Assembly: GCA_963742875.1 (NCBI GenBank)
Contig: CAVUNO010000001.1
Location: forward strand, 434,001-498,000
Source: Bog-532 sp963742875
GTDB taxonomy: Bacteria > Actinomycetota > Actinomycetes > Streptosporangiales > Streptosporangiaceae
Reading direction: 5' to 3'
DNA length: 64,000 nt
The notes beneath the pieces were generated by a model that saw only the letters and a program-made list of their open reading frames with translations, ran no database searches and had not been told where the DNA came from. The translations under genes and the position numbers were made by a program. Shown here in pieces: positions 54,445-63,630 of the stretch; position 1 is the first letter of the stretch, and each line of letters opens with the position of its first letter.

Positions 54445-54817
54445 CCTGACCATCTTCATCCTCGCGGTGCTGATCGGCTTCGAGGTCATCGGGAAGGTCC
54501 CGGCCACGCTGCATACGCCGCTGATGTCGGCGACCAACGCGATCCATGGCATCGTCCTGGCCGGCGCCCTGCTGATCGGGGTGACGGCGCACAACTGGGT
54601 CGGATACACGCTCGGGTTCGTGGCCGCCGTCATGGCCGGCGCGAACGTGACGGGCGGCTACGTGGTGACCGGGCGGATGCTGAAGATGTTCCGCCGGAAG
54701 GCCCCGGAGCCGGAACTCGTATCAGCCGACGGCCACCCGGAACTCGTCTCAGCCAACGGCCACAAGGGCCTGCGGGGCCTGGCGGACCGGATCGGTGTAG
54801 GCAGGGCCCAATCATGA
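54422..54817 (+). CDS. pntAB: NAD(P) transhydrogenase subunit alpha part 2
   Basis: 131 residues with three membrane segments (LTIFILAVLIGFEVIGKVP, HGIVLAGALLIGV, LGFVAAVMAGANVTGGYVVT). The C-terminal tail contains a 27-base direct duplication encoding PELVSADGH/PELVSANGH. ATGA overlap with pntB. Confidence 0.95.
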   Translation: MSAALLTDLTIFILAVLIGFEVIGKVPATLHTPLMSATNAIHGIVLAGALLIGVTAHNWVGYTLGFVAAVMAGANVTGGYVVTGRMLKMFRRKAPEPELVSADGHPELVSANGHKGLRGLADRIGVGRAQS

Positions 54818-56241
54818 CCGGATTCACTGGAGACACCGGATTCACCGGATACATTCAGCTCGTCTACGTGCTCGCAGCGGTGCTCTTCGTCGTCGGCCTG
54901 CACCTGATGAACAGCCCGGCCACCGCGCGCCGCGGCAACCAGGTGTCGCTGACCGGCATGGTGGCCGCAGGCATCCTCACGCTCATCCTGATGATCCACT
55001 ACGGCACGGTCACCGCCACCGGCTGGGCCGTACTGCTCGCCGGCGGGCTGATCGGCTCTGCGGTGGGCCTGTACGCCGGGCAGACGGTGAAGATGACCGC
55101 CATCCCGCAGCTGGTCTCGGCGTTCAACGCGGTCGGCGGCGGCGCCGCCGCGCTGGTGGCCATCTACGGCTACTACGAAGCCGAGTCCAGGGGCGCCGTC
55201 CTCGGCAGCACCTCGGTGTTCACCGTGCTGGACGTGCTCATCGGCTCGGTGACGTTCTCCGGGTCGATCATCGCGGCCGGAAAGCTGCAGGGCTTCATCG
55301 GCGGCCAGCCGATCACCTTCAAGGGCGGCCGCGTGCTCAACATCGTGCTCGCCGTCGTAGCCCTCGGCGCCGGCGCGTACCTGTTCACCACCCCCAGCCT
55401 CCCGGCGCTGCTGATCGTGGTGCTCGCCTCGCTGGGCTTCGGGGTGATGATGGTACTGCCTATCGGCGGCGCGGACATGCCGGTGGTGATCTCGCTGCTG
55501 AACGCGTTCACCGGTACCGCGGTGGCGATGGCCGGCTTCGTCATCCAGAACTGGGCACTGATCGTGGCCGGCGCTCTGGTGGGCGCCTCCGGTAGCATCC
55601 TGACCAAGCTGATGGCCGACGCGATGAACCGGTCGCTGGCCAACATCATCATCGGCGGGTTCGGCACCGGCGACAGCGCCGTGGCCATCGGCGGGCCGAT
55701 CGACGCTCAGGTCCGCTCGGTCGCCGCCGACGACGCGGCCATCCAGCTGGCCTACGCTTCCAAGGTGGTCATCGTGCCCGGCTACGGCCTGGCTGCGGCG
55801 CAGGCCCAGCACGGCGTGGCCGAGCTAGGCAAGGTCCTGGAGGAGCATGGCGTCGAGGTCAGCTACGCGATCCACCCGGTGGCGGGTCGGATGCCCGGCC
55901 ACATGAACGTACTGCTGGCCGAGGCGAACGTGCCCTACCCGCAGCTGGTGGAGATGGACGAGATCAACCCGGAGTTCCCCCGGACCGACGTGGCCCTGGT
56001 CATCGGGGCGAACGACGTGACCAACCCGGCGGCCCGCCGCCCGGGCAACGAGATCTCCGGCATGCCGATCCTGGACGTGGACAAGGCCAAGTCCATCATC
56101 GTGATCAAGCGCTCGATGGGGCACGGCTACGCCGGCCTGGAAAACGAGCTGTACTTCGACCCCAAGACCAGCATGTACTTCGCCGACGCCAAGAAGGCGA
56201 TGACCGATCTGACCTCCGCCGTCAAGACTTTGGTTGGGTAG
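54814..56241 (+). CDS. pntB: NAD(P) transhydrogenase subunit beta
   Basis: 475 residues: eight or so membrane helices, then the NADP(H)-binding domain (VVIVPGYGLAAAQAQHGVAE, VVIGANDVTNPAARRPGNEI, DVDKAKSIIVIKRSMGHGYA). Completes the proton-translocating transhydrogenase making NADPH. Confidence 0.96.
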   Translation: MTGFTGDTGFTGYIQLVYVLAAVLFVVGLHLMNSPATARRGNQVSLTGMVAAGILTLILMIHYGTVTATGWAVLLAGGLIGSAVGLYAGQTVKMTAIPQLVSAFNAVGGGAAALVAIYGYYEAESRGAVLGSTSVFTVLDVLIGSVTFSGSIIAAGKLQGFIGGQPITFKGGRVLNIVLAVVALGAGAYLFTTPSLPALLIVVLASLGFGVMMVLPIGGADMPVVISLLNAFTGTAVAMAGFVIQNWALIVAGALVGASGSILTKLMADAMNRSLANIIIGGFGTGDSAVAIGGPIDAQVRSVAADDAAIQLAYASKVVIVPGYGLAAAQAQHGVAELGKVLEEHGVEVSYAIHPVAGRMPGHMNVLLAEANVPYPQLVEMDEINPEFPRTDVALVIGANDVTNPAARRPGNEISGMPILDVDKAKSIIVIKRSMGHGYAGLENELYFDPKTSMYFADAKKAMTDLTSAVKTLVG

Positions 56242-56260
56242 CTCGGCCCATGCAACGGCC

Positions 56261-56289
56261 GCTCACCCGGGCCATGCGCCCGGGTGAGC
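56261..56289. terminator. Perfect 12-bp hairpin between pntB and GH65
   Basis: GCTCACCCGGGC (56261-56272) and GCCCGGGTGAGC (56278-56289) form a perfect stem with loop CATGC. No T tract. It is between convergent genes and resembles the hairpin block of the dispersed repeat family. Confidence 0.6.
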
Positions 56290-56294
56290 GGGCG

Positions 56295-58646
56295 TTAGCG
56301 GCGGGTGATGGGGTCGCGGCCCTTAGGCTGGCGGGGACGCCGGCAGGCGTGGATGGGCGGGACCTTGAGCCGGAGCGTCCGGCTGTCGAGGGTCTGGCGC
56401 TCACCGTGGTGGAAAAAGTCTAGCGGTTCGCCTTCGAGCAGGTCGTAGGCGGCCTCGTGCCGGGTCACCGTGACCCGGAACAGGCGCCCGCGGAACCGCA
56501 TGCGGAACGCCAGCCGGGTGATGCCGTTGGGCAGGCGCGGGCTGAAGGCCAGGGTGTCCTGCGCGCGCCGCATGCCGCCGAATCCCTCGACGAGCGCTAT
56601 CCACGCCCCGGCCAGTGACGCCATGTGCATGCCGTCGCGGGTGTTGCGCTCGACGTCGCGCAGGTCCATGAGCGCCGCCTCGGCCAGGTACGCATGGGCC
56701 AGCTCCAGCTGCCCGACCTCCGCCGCCACGACCGCCTGCGTGCAGGCCGACAGCGACGAGTCGCGCACGGTCAGCGGCTCGTAGTAGGCAAAGTCGCGCG
56801 CCTTCTGCTCGGCGGTGAACGCCTGTCCGCACAGCTGTATGGCCAGCGCGAGGTCGGCCTGCTTGACGACCTGCTTCCGGTACAGATCGAAATAGGGGTA
56901 GTGCAGGAGCAGCGGATAGTTCTCTTCCGGGGTGTGGTCGAAGTCCCAGACCGCGTGCTGCGTGAAGCCCTCGTGCTGGGGATGCACGCCGAGGCGATCG
57001 TCGTAGGGGATCATGATGGCGGCGGCGGCGTCCCGCCACTCGGCCGCCTCCTCGTTGGTGACGCCCAGGCTGGCCGCGATGTCGTCGTGCTTCTCCACCA
57101 CGTCGGCGGCGGCCGCCATGTTCCGCTGGGCCATCAGGTTGGTGAAGACGTTGTTGTCTTTCACCGCGCTGTACTCGTCGGGCCCGGTCACGCCGTCGAT
57201 GCGGAACCTCCCCTCGGAGTCGTGATGGCCGAGGCTCCGCCACAGCCGCGCCGTCTCCACCAGCAGCTCGACCCCGACCTCGCGCTCGAACTTCTCATCC
57301 CCGGTGGCGTGGAGGTAGGTGATGACCGCATCCGCGATGTCCGCGTTGATGTGGAACGCGGCCGTGCAGGCCGGCCAGTACCCGGAGCACTCCTGGCCGT
57401 CGATGGTCCGCCACGGGAACGCCGCACCGCGCAGGCCCAGGTCGATGGCACGGCCACGGGCCAGCGGCAGGACGGAATGACGCCAGCGCAGAACGTCCGC
57501 GGCGGACGTGGGGTGGGTGTAGGTCAGCACCGGCAGGACGAACGTCTCGGTGTCCCAGAACGTGTGCCCGTCGTAGCCGGGGCCGGTCAGCCCCTTCGCC
57601 GCGATGGGGCGCACCTCGGCGCGCGCCCCCGACTGCAGGACGTGGAAGAGGGCGAACCGCACGGCCTGCTGGATCTCCGGGTCGCCGGTCACCTCCACGT
57701 CGGCGCCGGCCCAGAAGTCATCAAGGTAGGCCCGCTGCTCGGCGAGCAGCTGGTCCCAGCCGGTGAGCCGGGCCAGGGCCAGCGCGGCCGCGACCTGATC
57801 GTGGACCGCGGGCCGGGAGCGGGTGGACGACCAGCCGTATCCGACGAACTTGATGATCTGCAGCTTTTCGCCGAGCGGCACCTCCGCCGCGACCGTAGCC
57901 CGGCCGACGTCCGGGTAGGCCTCGCTGTGCACGGCCATCCGCGCCGGGCCCTGCACCTCGTGAATCATCCCAGCCGCCATGCGCAGGCCGCTGACCCGCG
58001 TGCTGTGCACGAGAATGGCACGGCACTGCCCGTCGTTGTCAGCCACATACTCCTCGCTGACCAGGGGGGAGTTCAGCGCCGCGGCCGCGCGCGGGTCCCG
58101 CCCCGCGTCCGGCAGCTGCTCGTTGGCCACGATCTCCGATTGCGCGACAAGCCGGACCGTGCCCTCCACCGGCTCGACGGTGTAATTGACCGCCGCGATG
58201 GCCCGCTGGGTGAGCGAGACAATCCGCACCGAGGTGACCCGTACCCGGGAGCCTGCGGGCGAGGTCCAGTCCACGCGCCGCGTCAGCGTCCCGGCCCGCA
58301 GGTCGAGCACGCGCTCGTGCGCGTTAAGGGTGCCGTACCGGATGTCAAACGGCTCATCGTCGACGAGCAGCCGGATCAGCTTGCCGTTGGTGACGTTGAT
58401 CTCGGTCTGCCCGGACTCGGGGTAGCCGTAGCCGGCCTCGGCGTACGGCAGCGGGCGCTGCTCGAAGAAGGAGTTGAGGTAGGTGCCGGGCAGGCCGTGC
58501 GGCTCTCCCTCGTCAAGGTTGCCGCGGAGCCCGATGTGACCGTTGGACAGGGCGAAGACGGACTCGCTCTGCGCGAGCAGGTCCATGTTGAGCCCGGACT
58601 CCCGTAGGCTCCACGGCTCGACTCCGTAAGCGGCCTGCTTGATCAT
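56295..58646 (-). CDS. Glycoside hydrolase family 65 (disaccharide phosphorylase type)
   Basis: 783 residues. An N-terminal beta-sandwich (SNGHIGLRGNLDEGEPHGLP) is followed by an (alpha/alpha)6 barrel with the catalytic acid in GVTGPDEYSAVKDNNVFTN (about E491). FWDTETFVLPVL is the conserved barrel motif. Family members phosphorolyse trehalose, maltose, kojibiose or nigerose; the substrate cannot be fixed here. The ATG at 58646 (MIKQAAYGVEPW) is preferred over 58661. It lies directly downstream of a beta-phosphoglucomutase gene, which would convert the beta-glucose-1-phosphate product. Confidence 0.92.
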   Translation of the reverse strand: MIKQAAYGVEPWSLRESGLNMDLLAQSESVFALSNGHIGLRGNLDEGEPHGLPGTYLNSFFEQRPLPYAEAGYGYPESGQTEINVTNGKLIRLLVDDEPFDIRYGTLNAHERVLDLRAGTLTRRVDWTSPAGSRVRVTSVRIVSLTQRAIAAVNYTVEPVEGTVRLVAQSEIVANEQLPDAGRDPRAAAALNSPLVSEEYVADNDGQCRAILVHSTRVSGLRMAAGMIHEVQGPARMAVHSEAYPDVGRATVAAEVPLGEKLQIIKFVGYGWSSTRSRPAVHDQVAAALALARLTGWDQLLAEQRAYLDDFWAGADVEVTGDPEIQQAVRFALFHVLQSGARAEVRPIAAKGLTGPGYDGHTFWDTETFVLPVLTYTHPTSAADVLRWRHSVLPLARGRAIDLGLRGAAFPWRTIDGQECSGYWPACTAAFHINADIADAVITYLHATGDEKFEREVGVELLVETARLWRSLGHHDSEGRFRIDGVTGPDEYSAVKDNNVFTNLMAQRNMAAAADVVEKHDDIAASLGVTNEEAAEWRDAAAAIMIPYDDRLGVHPQHEGFTQHAVWDFDHTPEENYPLLLHYPYFDLYRKQVVKQADLALAIQLCGQAFTAEQKARDFAYYEPLTVRDSSLSACTQAVVAAEVGQLELAHAYLAEAALMDLRDVERNTRDGMHMASLAGAWIALVEGFGGMRRAQDTLAFSPRLPNGITRLAFRMRFRGRLFRVTVTRHEAAYDLLEGEPLDFFHHGERQTLDSRTLRLKVPPIHACRRPRQPKGRDPITRR

Positions 58647-58690
58647 GTCATTACCCTTCACGCTCCAGCCGGCACCGTCGGTCTCCGCGC

Positions 58691-59428
58691 TCAGTCGAGG
58701 AGTTCCGCCAGGTCCTTCACAACGATGTCCGCGCCGTGTTCAAGCAGTTCTTCGGCTTGCCCAACCCGGTCCACCCCGACGACAAACGCAAAGTGCCCGG
58801 CGCGCCCGGCCGCCACGCCTGACTGCGCGTCCTCGAAGACGGCGGCTTGCGCCGGGGTCACCCCCAGGTCATGAGCGGCGGCCAGGAAGGTGTCTGGGGC
58901 AGGCTTGCCCGCCAAGTAGCGCTCCTTGGCCACGGCGCCATCGATCCGCACGTCGAACAGGTCCGCGATCCCGGCCGCGTTGAGTACGTCGACGGTGTTC
59001 GCGCTGGAGGAGACGATGGCGGTACGAAGGCCGGCGGCGCGCACGGCCTTGATGTACCGGATGCTGCCCTGGTAGACCTTCACGCCGTCCGTACGGATCT
59101 TCTCGACGACGAGGTCGTTCTTCTTGTTGCTCAGCCCCTCGATGGTGGGAGAGCCCGGCTTGTCGCCGGGGCTGCCTTCCGGAAGGCTGATGCCGCGCGA
59201 CTGCAGGAAGGACCGCGTACCGTCCAGCCGTGGCTTCCCGTCGACGTATTGATCGTAATCGTGGGCGGAATCGAACGGCACGAACTTCTTGCCGGTCTGC
59301 TCGGCTCGCTGGCGCAGGAAGTCGTCGAACATCTGCTTCCATGCCGCGGCGTGTACCAGCGCCGTCTGAGTCACGACGCCATCCATGTCGAAAAGGCAGG
59401 CCAGGATCCCCACCGGGAGTCCAAACAT
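58691..59428 (-). CDS. pgmB: Beta-phosphoglucomutase-family HAD hydrolase
   Basis: 245 residues. HAD motif I CLFDMDGVVT, motif II IVSSSANT, the motif III lysine in LAGKPAPD and motif IV VFEDAQSGVAAG. Pairs with the GH65 phosphorylase (30-45 bases apart) in disaccharide use. The ATG at 59428 is chosen over the frame to 59581. Confidence 0.9.
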   Translation of the reverse strand: MFGLPVGILACLFDMDGVVTQTALVHAAAWKQMFDDFLRQRAEQTGKKFVPFDSAHDYDQYVDGKPRLDGTRSFLQSRGISLPEGSPGDKPGSPTIEGLSNKKNDLVVEKIRTDGVKVYQGSIRYIKAVRAAGLRTAIVSSSANTVDVLNAAGIADLFDVRIDGAVAKERYLAGKPAPDTFLAAAHDLGVTPAQAAVFEDAQSGVAAGRAGHFAFVVGVDRVGQAEELLEHGADIVVKDLAELLD

Positions 59429-59644
59429 GTTGTCCGACCTTCGCTGCTCGCAGTGCCGCTCGCCGTCGCGCAGGTGCCAGGAGCTGCGCCGGCCGATGCC
59501 AGTAAGGCTGCTGCCGGCCTCGGGCCTGGTAACAGGCAGTCCCGACGGCCGGGCCTGATCATCGTAGCCGCCAAACCTCAACGTGGCGCAGGCTCGCCGA
59601 CGCCGAGGCGGCGGCCGCCGCCCCGGGGCCCGGCGGCCCGGACC

Positions 59645-59923
59645 TCACGCCTGCCCGGGAGTGCCCGGCAGCGGCGGGAGGTTGCCGTCGGCATCGAGGT
59701 CGAACTCGCCGTCCTTCACGCCGAGCACGAACGCGTCCCATTCGGCCTCGGTGAAGTACAGTTTCGGGCCGTCGGGGTCGCCCGAATTCCGCATCACGTA
59801 GAGCTTGCCCTCACCCGCTTTGTGGGGGGCACCGGACGTGTCGGTGGTGACGATGACCTCGACGCCACCCTCCTCGTCATCGCCCGGCACGATTTCGTAC
59901 TGCACGTGGCCAGAGGATTCCAT
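59645..59923 (-). CDS. DUF397-like protein
   Basis: 92 acidic residues; the C-terminal LYFTEAEWDAFVLGVKDGEF is the DUF397 hallmark. In Streptomyces such proteins partner with XRE-type regulators, but no such regulator gene is next to it here. Confidence 0.75.
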   Translation of the reverse strand: MESSGHVQYEIVPGDDEEGGVEVIVTTDTSGAPHKAGEGKLYVMRNSGDPDGPKLYFTEAEWDAFVLGVKDGEFDLDADGNLPPLPGTPGQA

Positions 59924-60003
59924 CGCGGGGCACCCGCACTTCCTGGTCTCGGCACCGCACTGTCGGTCTCAGCGCGGCATGGTTAGTTGGGCTGGGAAGA
60001 TAA

Positions 60004-60033
60004 GAAGGCCGCGCGCCTGGGCGCGCGGCCTTC
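60004..60033. terminator. 13-bp hairpin terminator after tRNA-Glu
   Basis: GAAGGCCGCGCGC (60004-60016) pairs perfectly with GCGCGCGGCCTTC (60021-60033); on the minus strand it is followed by TTATC. It begins six bases after the tRNA 3' end. Confidence 0.8.
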
Positions 60034-60038
60034 AGGGG

Positions 60039-60111
60039 TAGCCCCGACCGGAGTCGAACCGGCGTTACCGCCTTGAGAGGGCGGCGTCCTAGGCCACTAG
60101 ACGACGGGGCC
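60039..60111 (-). tRNA. tRNA-Glu (CTC)
   Basis: 73 bases. Acceptor GGCCCCG/CGGGGCT with discriminator A; anticodon loop CTCTCAA with anticodon CTC; T loop GGTTCGACTCC. CCA is not encoded. Confidence 0.95.
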
Positions 60112-60305
60112 ATAGCTCATCGTGAAACACACCAGTCGGTGGAAGGCTAGCGCAGACCCAGAACCACAGCAAACGAAACCTGCCCGCGCCCGGTGCCACC
60201 GGCCCTACCAGCGCTTTCCTGAGCGAGATCTTTCCAGAAATCTGGAACCGAAGACAGACCGGCCCCGTTGCGTATATCAGCCCGATTATGGGGAATCGAG
60301 AGGCC

Positions 60306-60599
60306 ATGGTCACCTTCATTATCATTCTCGTCATCATCGGGCTCATCGCCGGCCTGATCGCGCGGCTGCTCGTCCCCGGTCCCGACCCCATCGGGCTGCT
60401 CGGTACCATCCTTCTCGGTGTCGTCGGCTCCTTCGTGGGCGGCTTCGTGGAGAACTTGGTCGAATACCATTCAGTGTCTGTCAATTCATTCCACACCACA
60501 GGCATCATCGGTTCCGTCATCGGCGCCATTATCATCTTGCTGCTGCTACGTCTCACGGGCCACGAGCGCGGCCGCCTCCGCCGGCGCCGTAGCTGGTAG
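60306..60599 (+). CDS. GlsB/YeaQ/YmgE family membrane protein
   Basis: 97 residues, three membrane helices with the glycine-rich pattern of stress-response Transgly-associated proteins (IIGLIAGLIARLLVPGPDP, GVVGSFVGGFVENL, HTTGIIGSVIGAIIILLLL), ending in a basic tail. The ATG at 60306 is preferred over 60288. Function in the family is unknown. Confidence 0.88.
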   Translation: MVTFIIILVIIGLIAGLIARLLVPGPDPIGLLGTILLGVVGSFVGGFVENLVEYHSVSVNSFHTTGIIGSVIGAIIILLLLRLTGHERGRLRRRRSW

Positions 60600-60704
60600 C
60601 CGGCCCCGGGAACGGGCCGGCCCGCGGTGAGGTCACGACCCCTGTCCGCCACCCCGGGCCGGCCGCACGTCCCCCGGCCATAACGCGCCACAGCGCCCCC
60701 AACG

Positions 60705-60749
60705 TCCCCGCCCTCGTACACCCCCCTGCAAGGGCGGGGATCTTTTTTT
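60705..60749 (+). terminator. Intrinsic terminator after GlsB-like gene
   Basis: TCCCCGCCCT (60705-60714) pairs perfectly with AGGGCGGGGA (60731-60740), loop 16 bases, followed by TCTTTTTTT. Confidence 0.9.
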
Positions 60750-60812
60750 GCCGGGGCCCGGGCTTAATTGCGGAGCGGTTTCCGGCCGGGCTCTACAGCG
60801 GGCGGAGCCTTT

Positions 60813-61002
60813 AGCCAAGCCGCCCCGGGGGGTTCCGGGGGGTCGTCCCCCCGGGCCAGTGCTGCGGGCAAATTGCGAAACCGGCCAACGGCCGATGAGT
60901 AGCCAAAGCCGCCCCGGGGGGTTCCGGGGGGTCGTCCCCCCGGGCCAGTGCTGCGGGCAAATTGCGAAACCGGCCAACGGCCGATGAGTAGCCAAAGCCG
61001 CC
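60813..61002. repeat. 88/89-bp tandem duplication next to tRNA-Gln
   Basis: Two near-identical units: 60813-60900 and 60901-60989 (the second has one extra A), plus a 13-base start of a third at 60990. Each holds a GGGGGGTTCCGGGGGGTCGT/CCCCCCGGGCC hairpin and the ATTGCGAAACCGGCCAACGG block. The C/G core resembles the reverse complement of the dispersed intergenic repeat. Confidence 0.95.
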
Positions 61003-61006
61003 TCGG

Positions 61007-61078
61007 CTGGGGTACCAGGACTCGAACCTAGACTAACGGGGCCAGAACCCGTCGGGCTGCCAATTACCCCATACCCCA
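61007..61078 (-). tRNA. tRNA-Gln (CTG)
   Basis: 72 bases. Acceptor TGGGGTA/TACCCCA with discriminator G; anticodon loop TTCTGGC with anticodon CTG; T loop GGTTCGAGTCC. About 900 bases from tRNA-Glu, same strand. Confidence 0.95.
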
Positions 61079-61257
61079 TCGCGGCGGCCCCGGAGAGCCG
61101 CTCGCGCCCACGCAGTTTAGCCCAGAACCGGCTCCGCAGCGAAACGCGGCTCCGCCATAGCCGCTCCGGCGGGGACCAGGAGCGAGGCTAGGACCTGGAC
61201 GCGCGATCAGGACGGTAGCGAAGACAGCGGGCCCTCGAACGACACCGGGAGACGTGT

Positions 61258-62292
61258 ATGCCATGGTACGACCTGCCCCTGGACCAGCTCCGCCAGCACC
61301 GGACGGCGACCGCCGAGCCCGCGGCCCTGGACGAGTGGTGGAGCACCCGCCTGGCCGAGGCCCGCGCCGTGGCCCAGCCGCCCCGGCTCACCCGCCACGA
61401 GGCCGCCGTCTACGGTCCCCTCGAGGTGAACGACGTCGAGTTCTCCGGCGCGCGCGGTGACCGGATCCGTGGCTGGTATCTGCGCCCGCCCGGCCCGGGG
61501 CGGGAACCGGCGCCGGTCGTGGTGACGTTCATCGGCTACGGCGGCGGGCGCGGGACGCCCACCGAGCACACCACGCTGCCCGCGGCGGGATACGCGGTCC
61601 TGGTGATGGACACCCGCGGCCAGGGCGGCCGGTGGAGCACGGGCGCGACCGGCGACCCCGGGAGCCGCGCGCCGGGCCCCGAGAATTCGACCGTCATGAC
61701 CCGGGGCATCACCCGCGCCGAGGACTACTACTTCACGCGGCTGTTCGTGGACGCCGTCCGCGCGGTGGAGACGGCCGCCGGGCTGGACGGCGTGGATCCG
61801 GAACGGATCGCGGTCAGCGGGGCCAGCCAGGGCGGCGCCCTCGCCCTGGCCGCATCGGCGCTCAGCACGCTGGATCCAGCCGCGGCGCAGGTGCGGGTGT
61901 GCCACGCGGATGTTCCGTTCCTGTGCGACATCCAGCGGGCGATCACGCTCGCACCGGACCCGCCCTACACCGAGGTGCCGGACTTCCTCGCGCAGAACGT
62001 GGACCTCATCCCGGCTGCGCTGGACACGCTGCGTTACGTCGACTGCGCACTGCTGGCCCGGCGGATCACCGCCGCATGCCTGCTCAGCACCGGCCTGATG
62101 GATACCATCTGCCCGCCGTCGACGGTGTTCGCCGCGTACAACGAGATCGGGGCAGCCAAAAACGCGGGCCAGGACGCGGGCAAGGACATCGCCGTCCATC
62201 CGTTCAGCGGGCATACCGTCCCGACCGCGCACACCGAGAACCAGATCAGGCACCTGCGCCGGGCCCTTCCGGCGACGCTCAGTCCCGGATGA
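61258..62292 (+). CDS. CE7 acetylxylan esterase/cephalosporin-C deacetylase type
   Basis: 344 residues, alpha/beta hydrolase. Family RGQG motif (MDTRGQGG), nucleophile S190 in SGASQGGALA, D282 in MDTICPPS and H319 in SGHT. Cytoplasmic (no signal peptide). Removes acetyl groups from xylo-oligosaccharides or other acetyl esters. Overlaps the convergent FAH gene by 14 bases. Confidence 0.9.
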   Translation: MPWYDLPLDQLRQHRTATAEPAALDEWWSTRLAEARAVAQPPRLTRHEAAVYGPLEVNDVEFSGARGDRIRGWYLRPPGPGREPAPVVVTFIGYGGGRGTPTEHTTLPAAGYAVLVMDTRGQGGRWSTGATGDPGSRAPGPENSTVMTRGITRAEDYYFTRLFVDAVRAVETAAGLDGVDPERIAVSGASQGGALALAASALSTLDPAAAQVRVCHADVPFLCDIQRAITLAPDPPYTEVPDFLAQNVDLIPAALDTLRYVDCALLARRITAACLLSTGLMDTICPPSTVFAAYNEIGAAKNAGQDAGKDIAVHPFSGHTVPTAHTENQIRHLRRALPATLSPG

Positions 62293-63127
62293 TGACCCGG
62301 TTCCGGAGGGTGCCGATGCTCTCGATGGTCACGGAGACCTCGTCTCCATGCAGCAGCGGGCCGACGCCCGCCGGAGTGCCGGTCAGCAGCACGTCACCTG
62401 GCAGCAGCGTCATCACCTGGCTGACGAACGCGACCAGCGACGGGACGTCTTGCACCATCTCCGAGGTCCGCGCCCGCTGCCTGACCTCCCCGTTCACCGA
62501 CGTGGTCAGGGCGAGGTCGGTCGGGTCGGTCATCGTCTCGATCCATGGCCCGAGGGGGCAGAACGTGTCGAAACCCTTGGCGCGGGTCCACTGGCCGTCC
62601 CGGGCCTGCAGGTCGCGCGCGGTGACGTCGTTGGCGCAGGTGTAGCCGAAGATGACGTCCTGGGCGCGCTCGATCGGCACCTCGCGGCAGAGCCTCCCGA
62701 TGACGACGGCCAGCTCACCCTCGTAGTCGACCCGCTCGGTCAGCTTCACGGGGTAGGCGATGGGGTCGCCCTGCCCGGTCACCGACGTCGACGGCTTGAG
62801 GAACAGGACCGGCTCGACCGGCGGCTCACCGCCCATCTCCAGCGCGTGATCCAGGTAATTCCGGCCGACCGCCACCACCTTGCTCGGCAGGACCGGGGCG
62901 AGCAGCCGGACGTCAGCCAGCCGGAACCTCCGGCCGGTGTACCGAACGCCGGCCGGGTCTGTTCCGAACGGGTGCCCGTGCAGCTCCGTGATGACCATCG
63001 GCCGGTCGGGCCCGCCGGGAACCCCGGGGGCGTCATTCCGCGGGGCGGGCGACGCGCCGTCACCCTGGTCTTCTTCGACCACGCCATAGGCGACATCGCC
63101 GCCCATGGCGAACCTTGCGATACGCAC
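62279..63127 (-). CDS. Fumarylacetoacetate hydrolase family protein
   Basis: 282 residues. VVAVGRNYLDHALEMGG, YEGELAVVIG with metal ligands, GYTCANDVTARDLQARDGQW, RAKGFDTFCPLGPWI and LLTGTPAGVGPL match the FahA/HpcE-type C-terminal domain. Could be a hydrolase, isomerase or acylpyruvase. GTG at 63127 (VRIARFAMGG) chosen. Confidence 0.9.
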   Translation of the reverse strand: MRIARFAMGGDVAYGVVEEDQGDGASPAPRNDAPGVPGGPDRPMVITELHGHPFGTDPAGVRYTGRRFRLADVRLLAPVLPSKVVAVGRNYLDHALEMGGEPPVEPVLFLKPSTSVTGQGDPIAYPVKLTERVDYEGELAVVIGRLCREVPIERAQDVIFGYTCANDVTARDLQARDGQWTRAKGFDTFCPLGPWIETMTDPTDLALTTSVNGEVRQRARTSEMVQDVPSLVAFVSQVMTLLPGDVLLTGTPAGVGPLLHGDEVSVTIESIGTLRNRVIIRD

Positions 63128-63237
63128 GGCTCTCCTCACACTCCAGCAGACGTGTTCCCGACCCTCACCAACCCGCGTCCGGGGGTCCGCACTGCGTCAG
63201 CTCTCCCAGCCCTAGAGCCTACTGAGGCCATCGACTG

Positions 63238-63483
63238 CTACTGCTGGTAATTCTCGACCTCCGGTACCGGGCGGGCGTCTACCGCATTCGGGTCCTCGCC
63301 AAACTCGCGGCGGGCCCGGCGCTGCCGGAGAAGGTCCCAGCACTGATCAAGAGCCTGCTCCGTCTCCTGAAGGCGCTCGTGCTCTTGGTCCGTCGATAGG
63401 TTTCCTTCGGCCAGGCGGTCGCGGAGCTTATGTTCGGTCTGGATGAGCTCGTCGATGCGGGAGAGAATCTCCTTGTCGTCCAT
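63238..63483 (-). CDS. DUF2630 family protein
   Basis: 81 residues, helical and charged: MDDKEILSRIDELIQTEHKL and LDQCWDLLRQRRARREFGED. A small actinobacterial family of unknown function. Confidence 0.85.
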   Translation of the reverse strand: MDDKEILSRIDELIQTEHKLRDRLAEGNLSTDQEHERLQETEQALDQCWDLLRQRRARREFGEDPNAVDARPVPEVENYQQ

Positions 63484-63630
63484 GTCACCACCGTAAGAGT
63501 TATCGTTGCGGCGCGCGCGGGGGGGTGCCCGACGGGAGCCGGCCGAGGCGAGGCGGGTACCGGGGCGGGAGCTGGCGGGGGCCAGGGACGGGCGCGTGAG
63601 GATGCGCCCCGGGAGGAGGCCCTTGGGGGC

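Noticed and set aside
56625..58607. 660-codon plus-strand frame
   Set aside because: Antisense to the GH65 gene with its catalytic motifs; no family resemblance.
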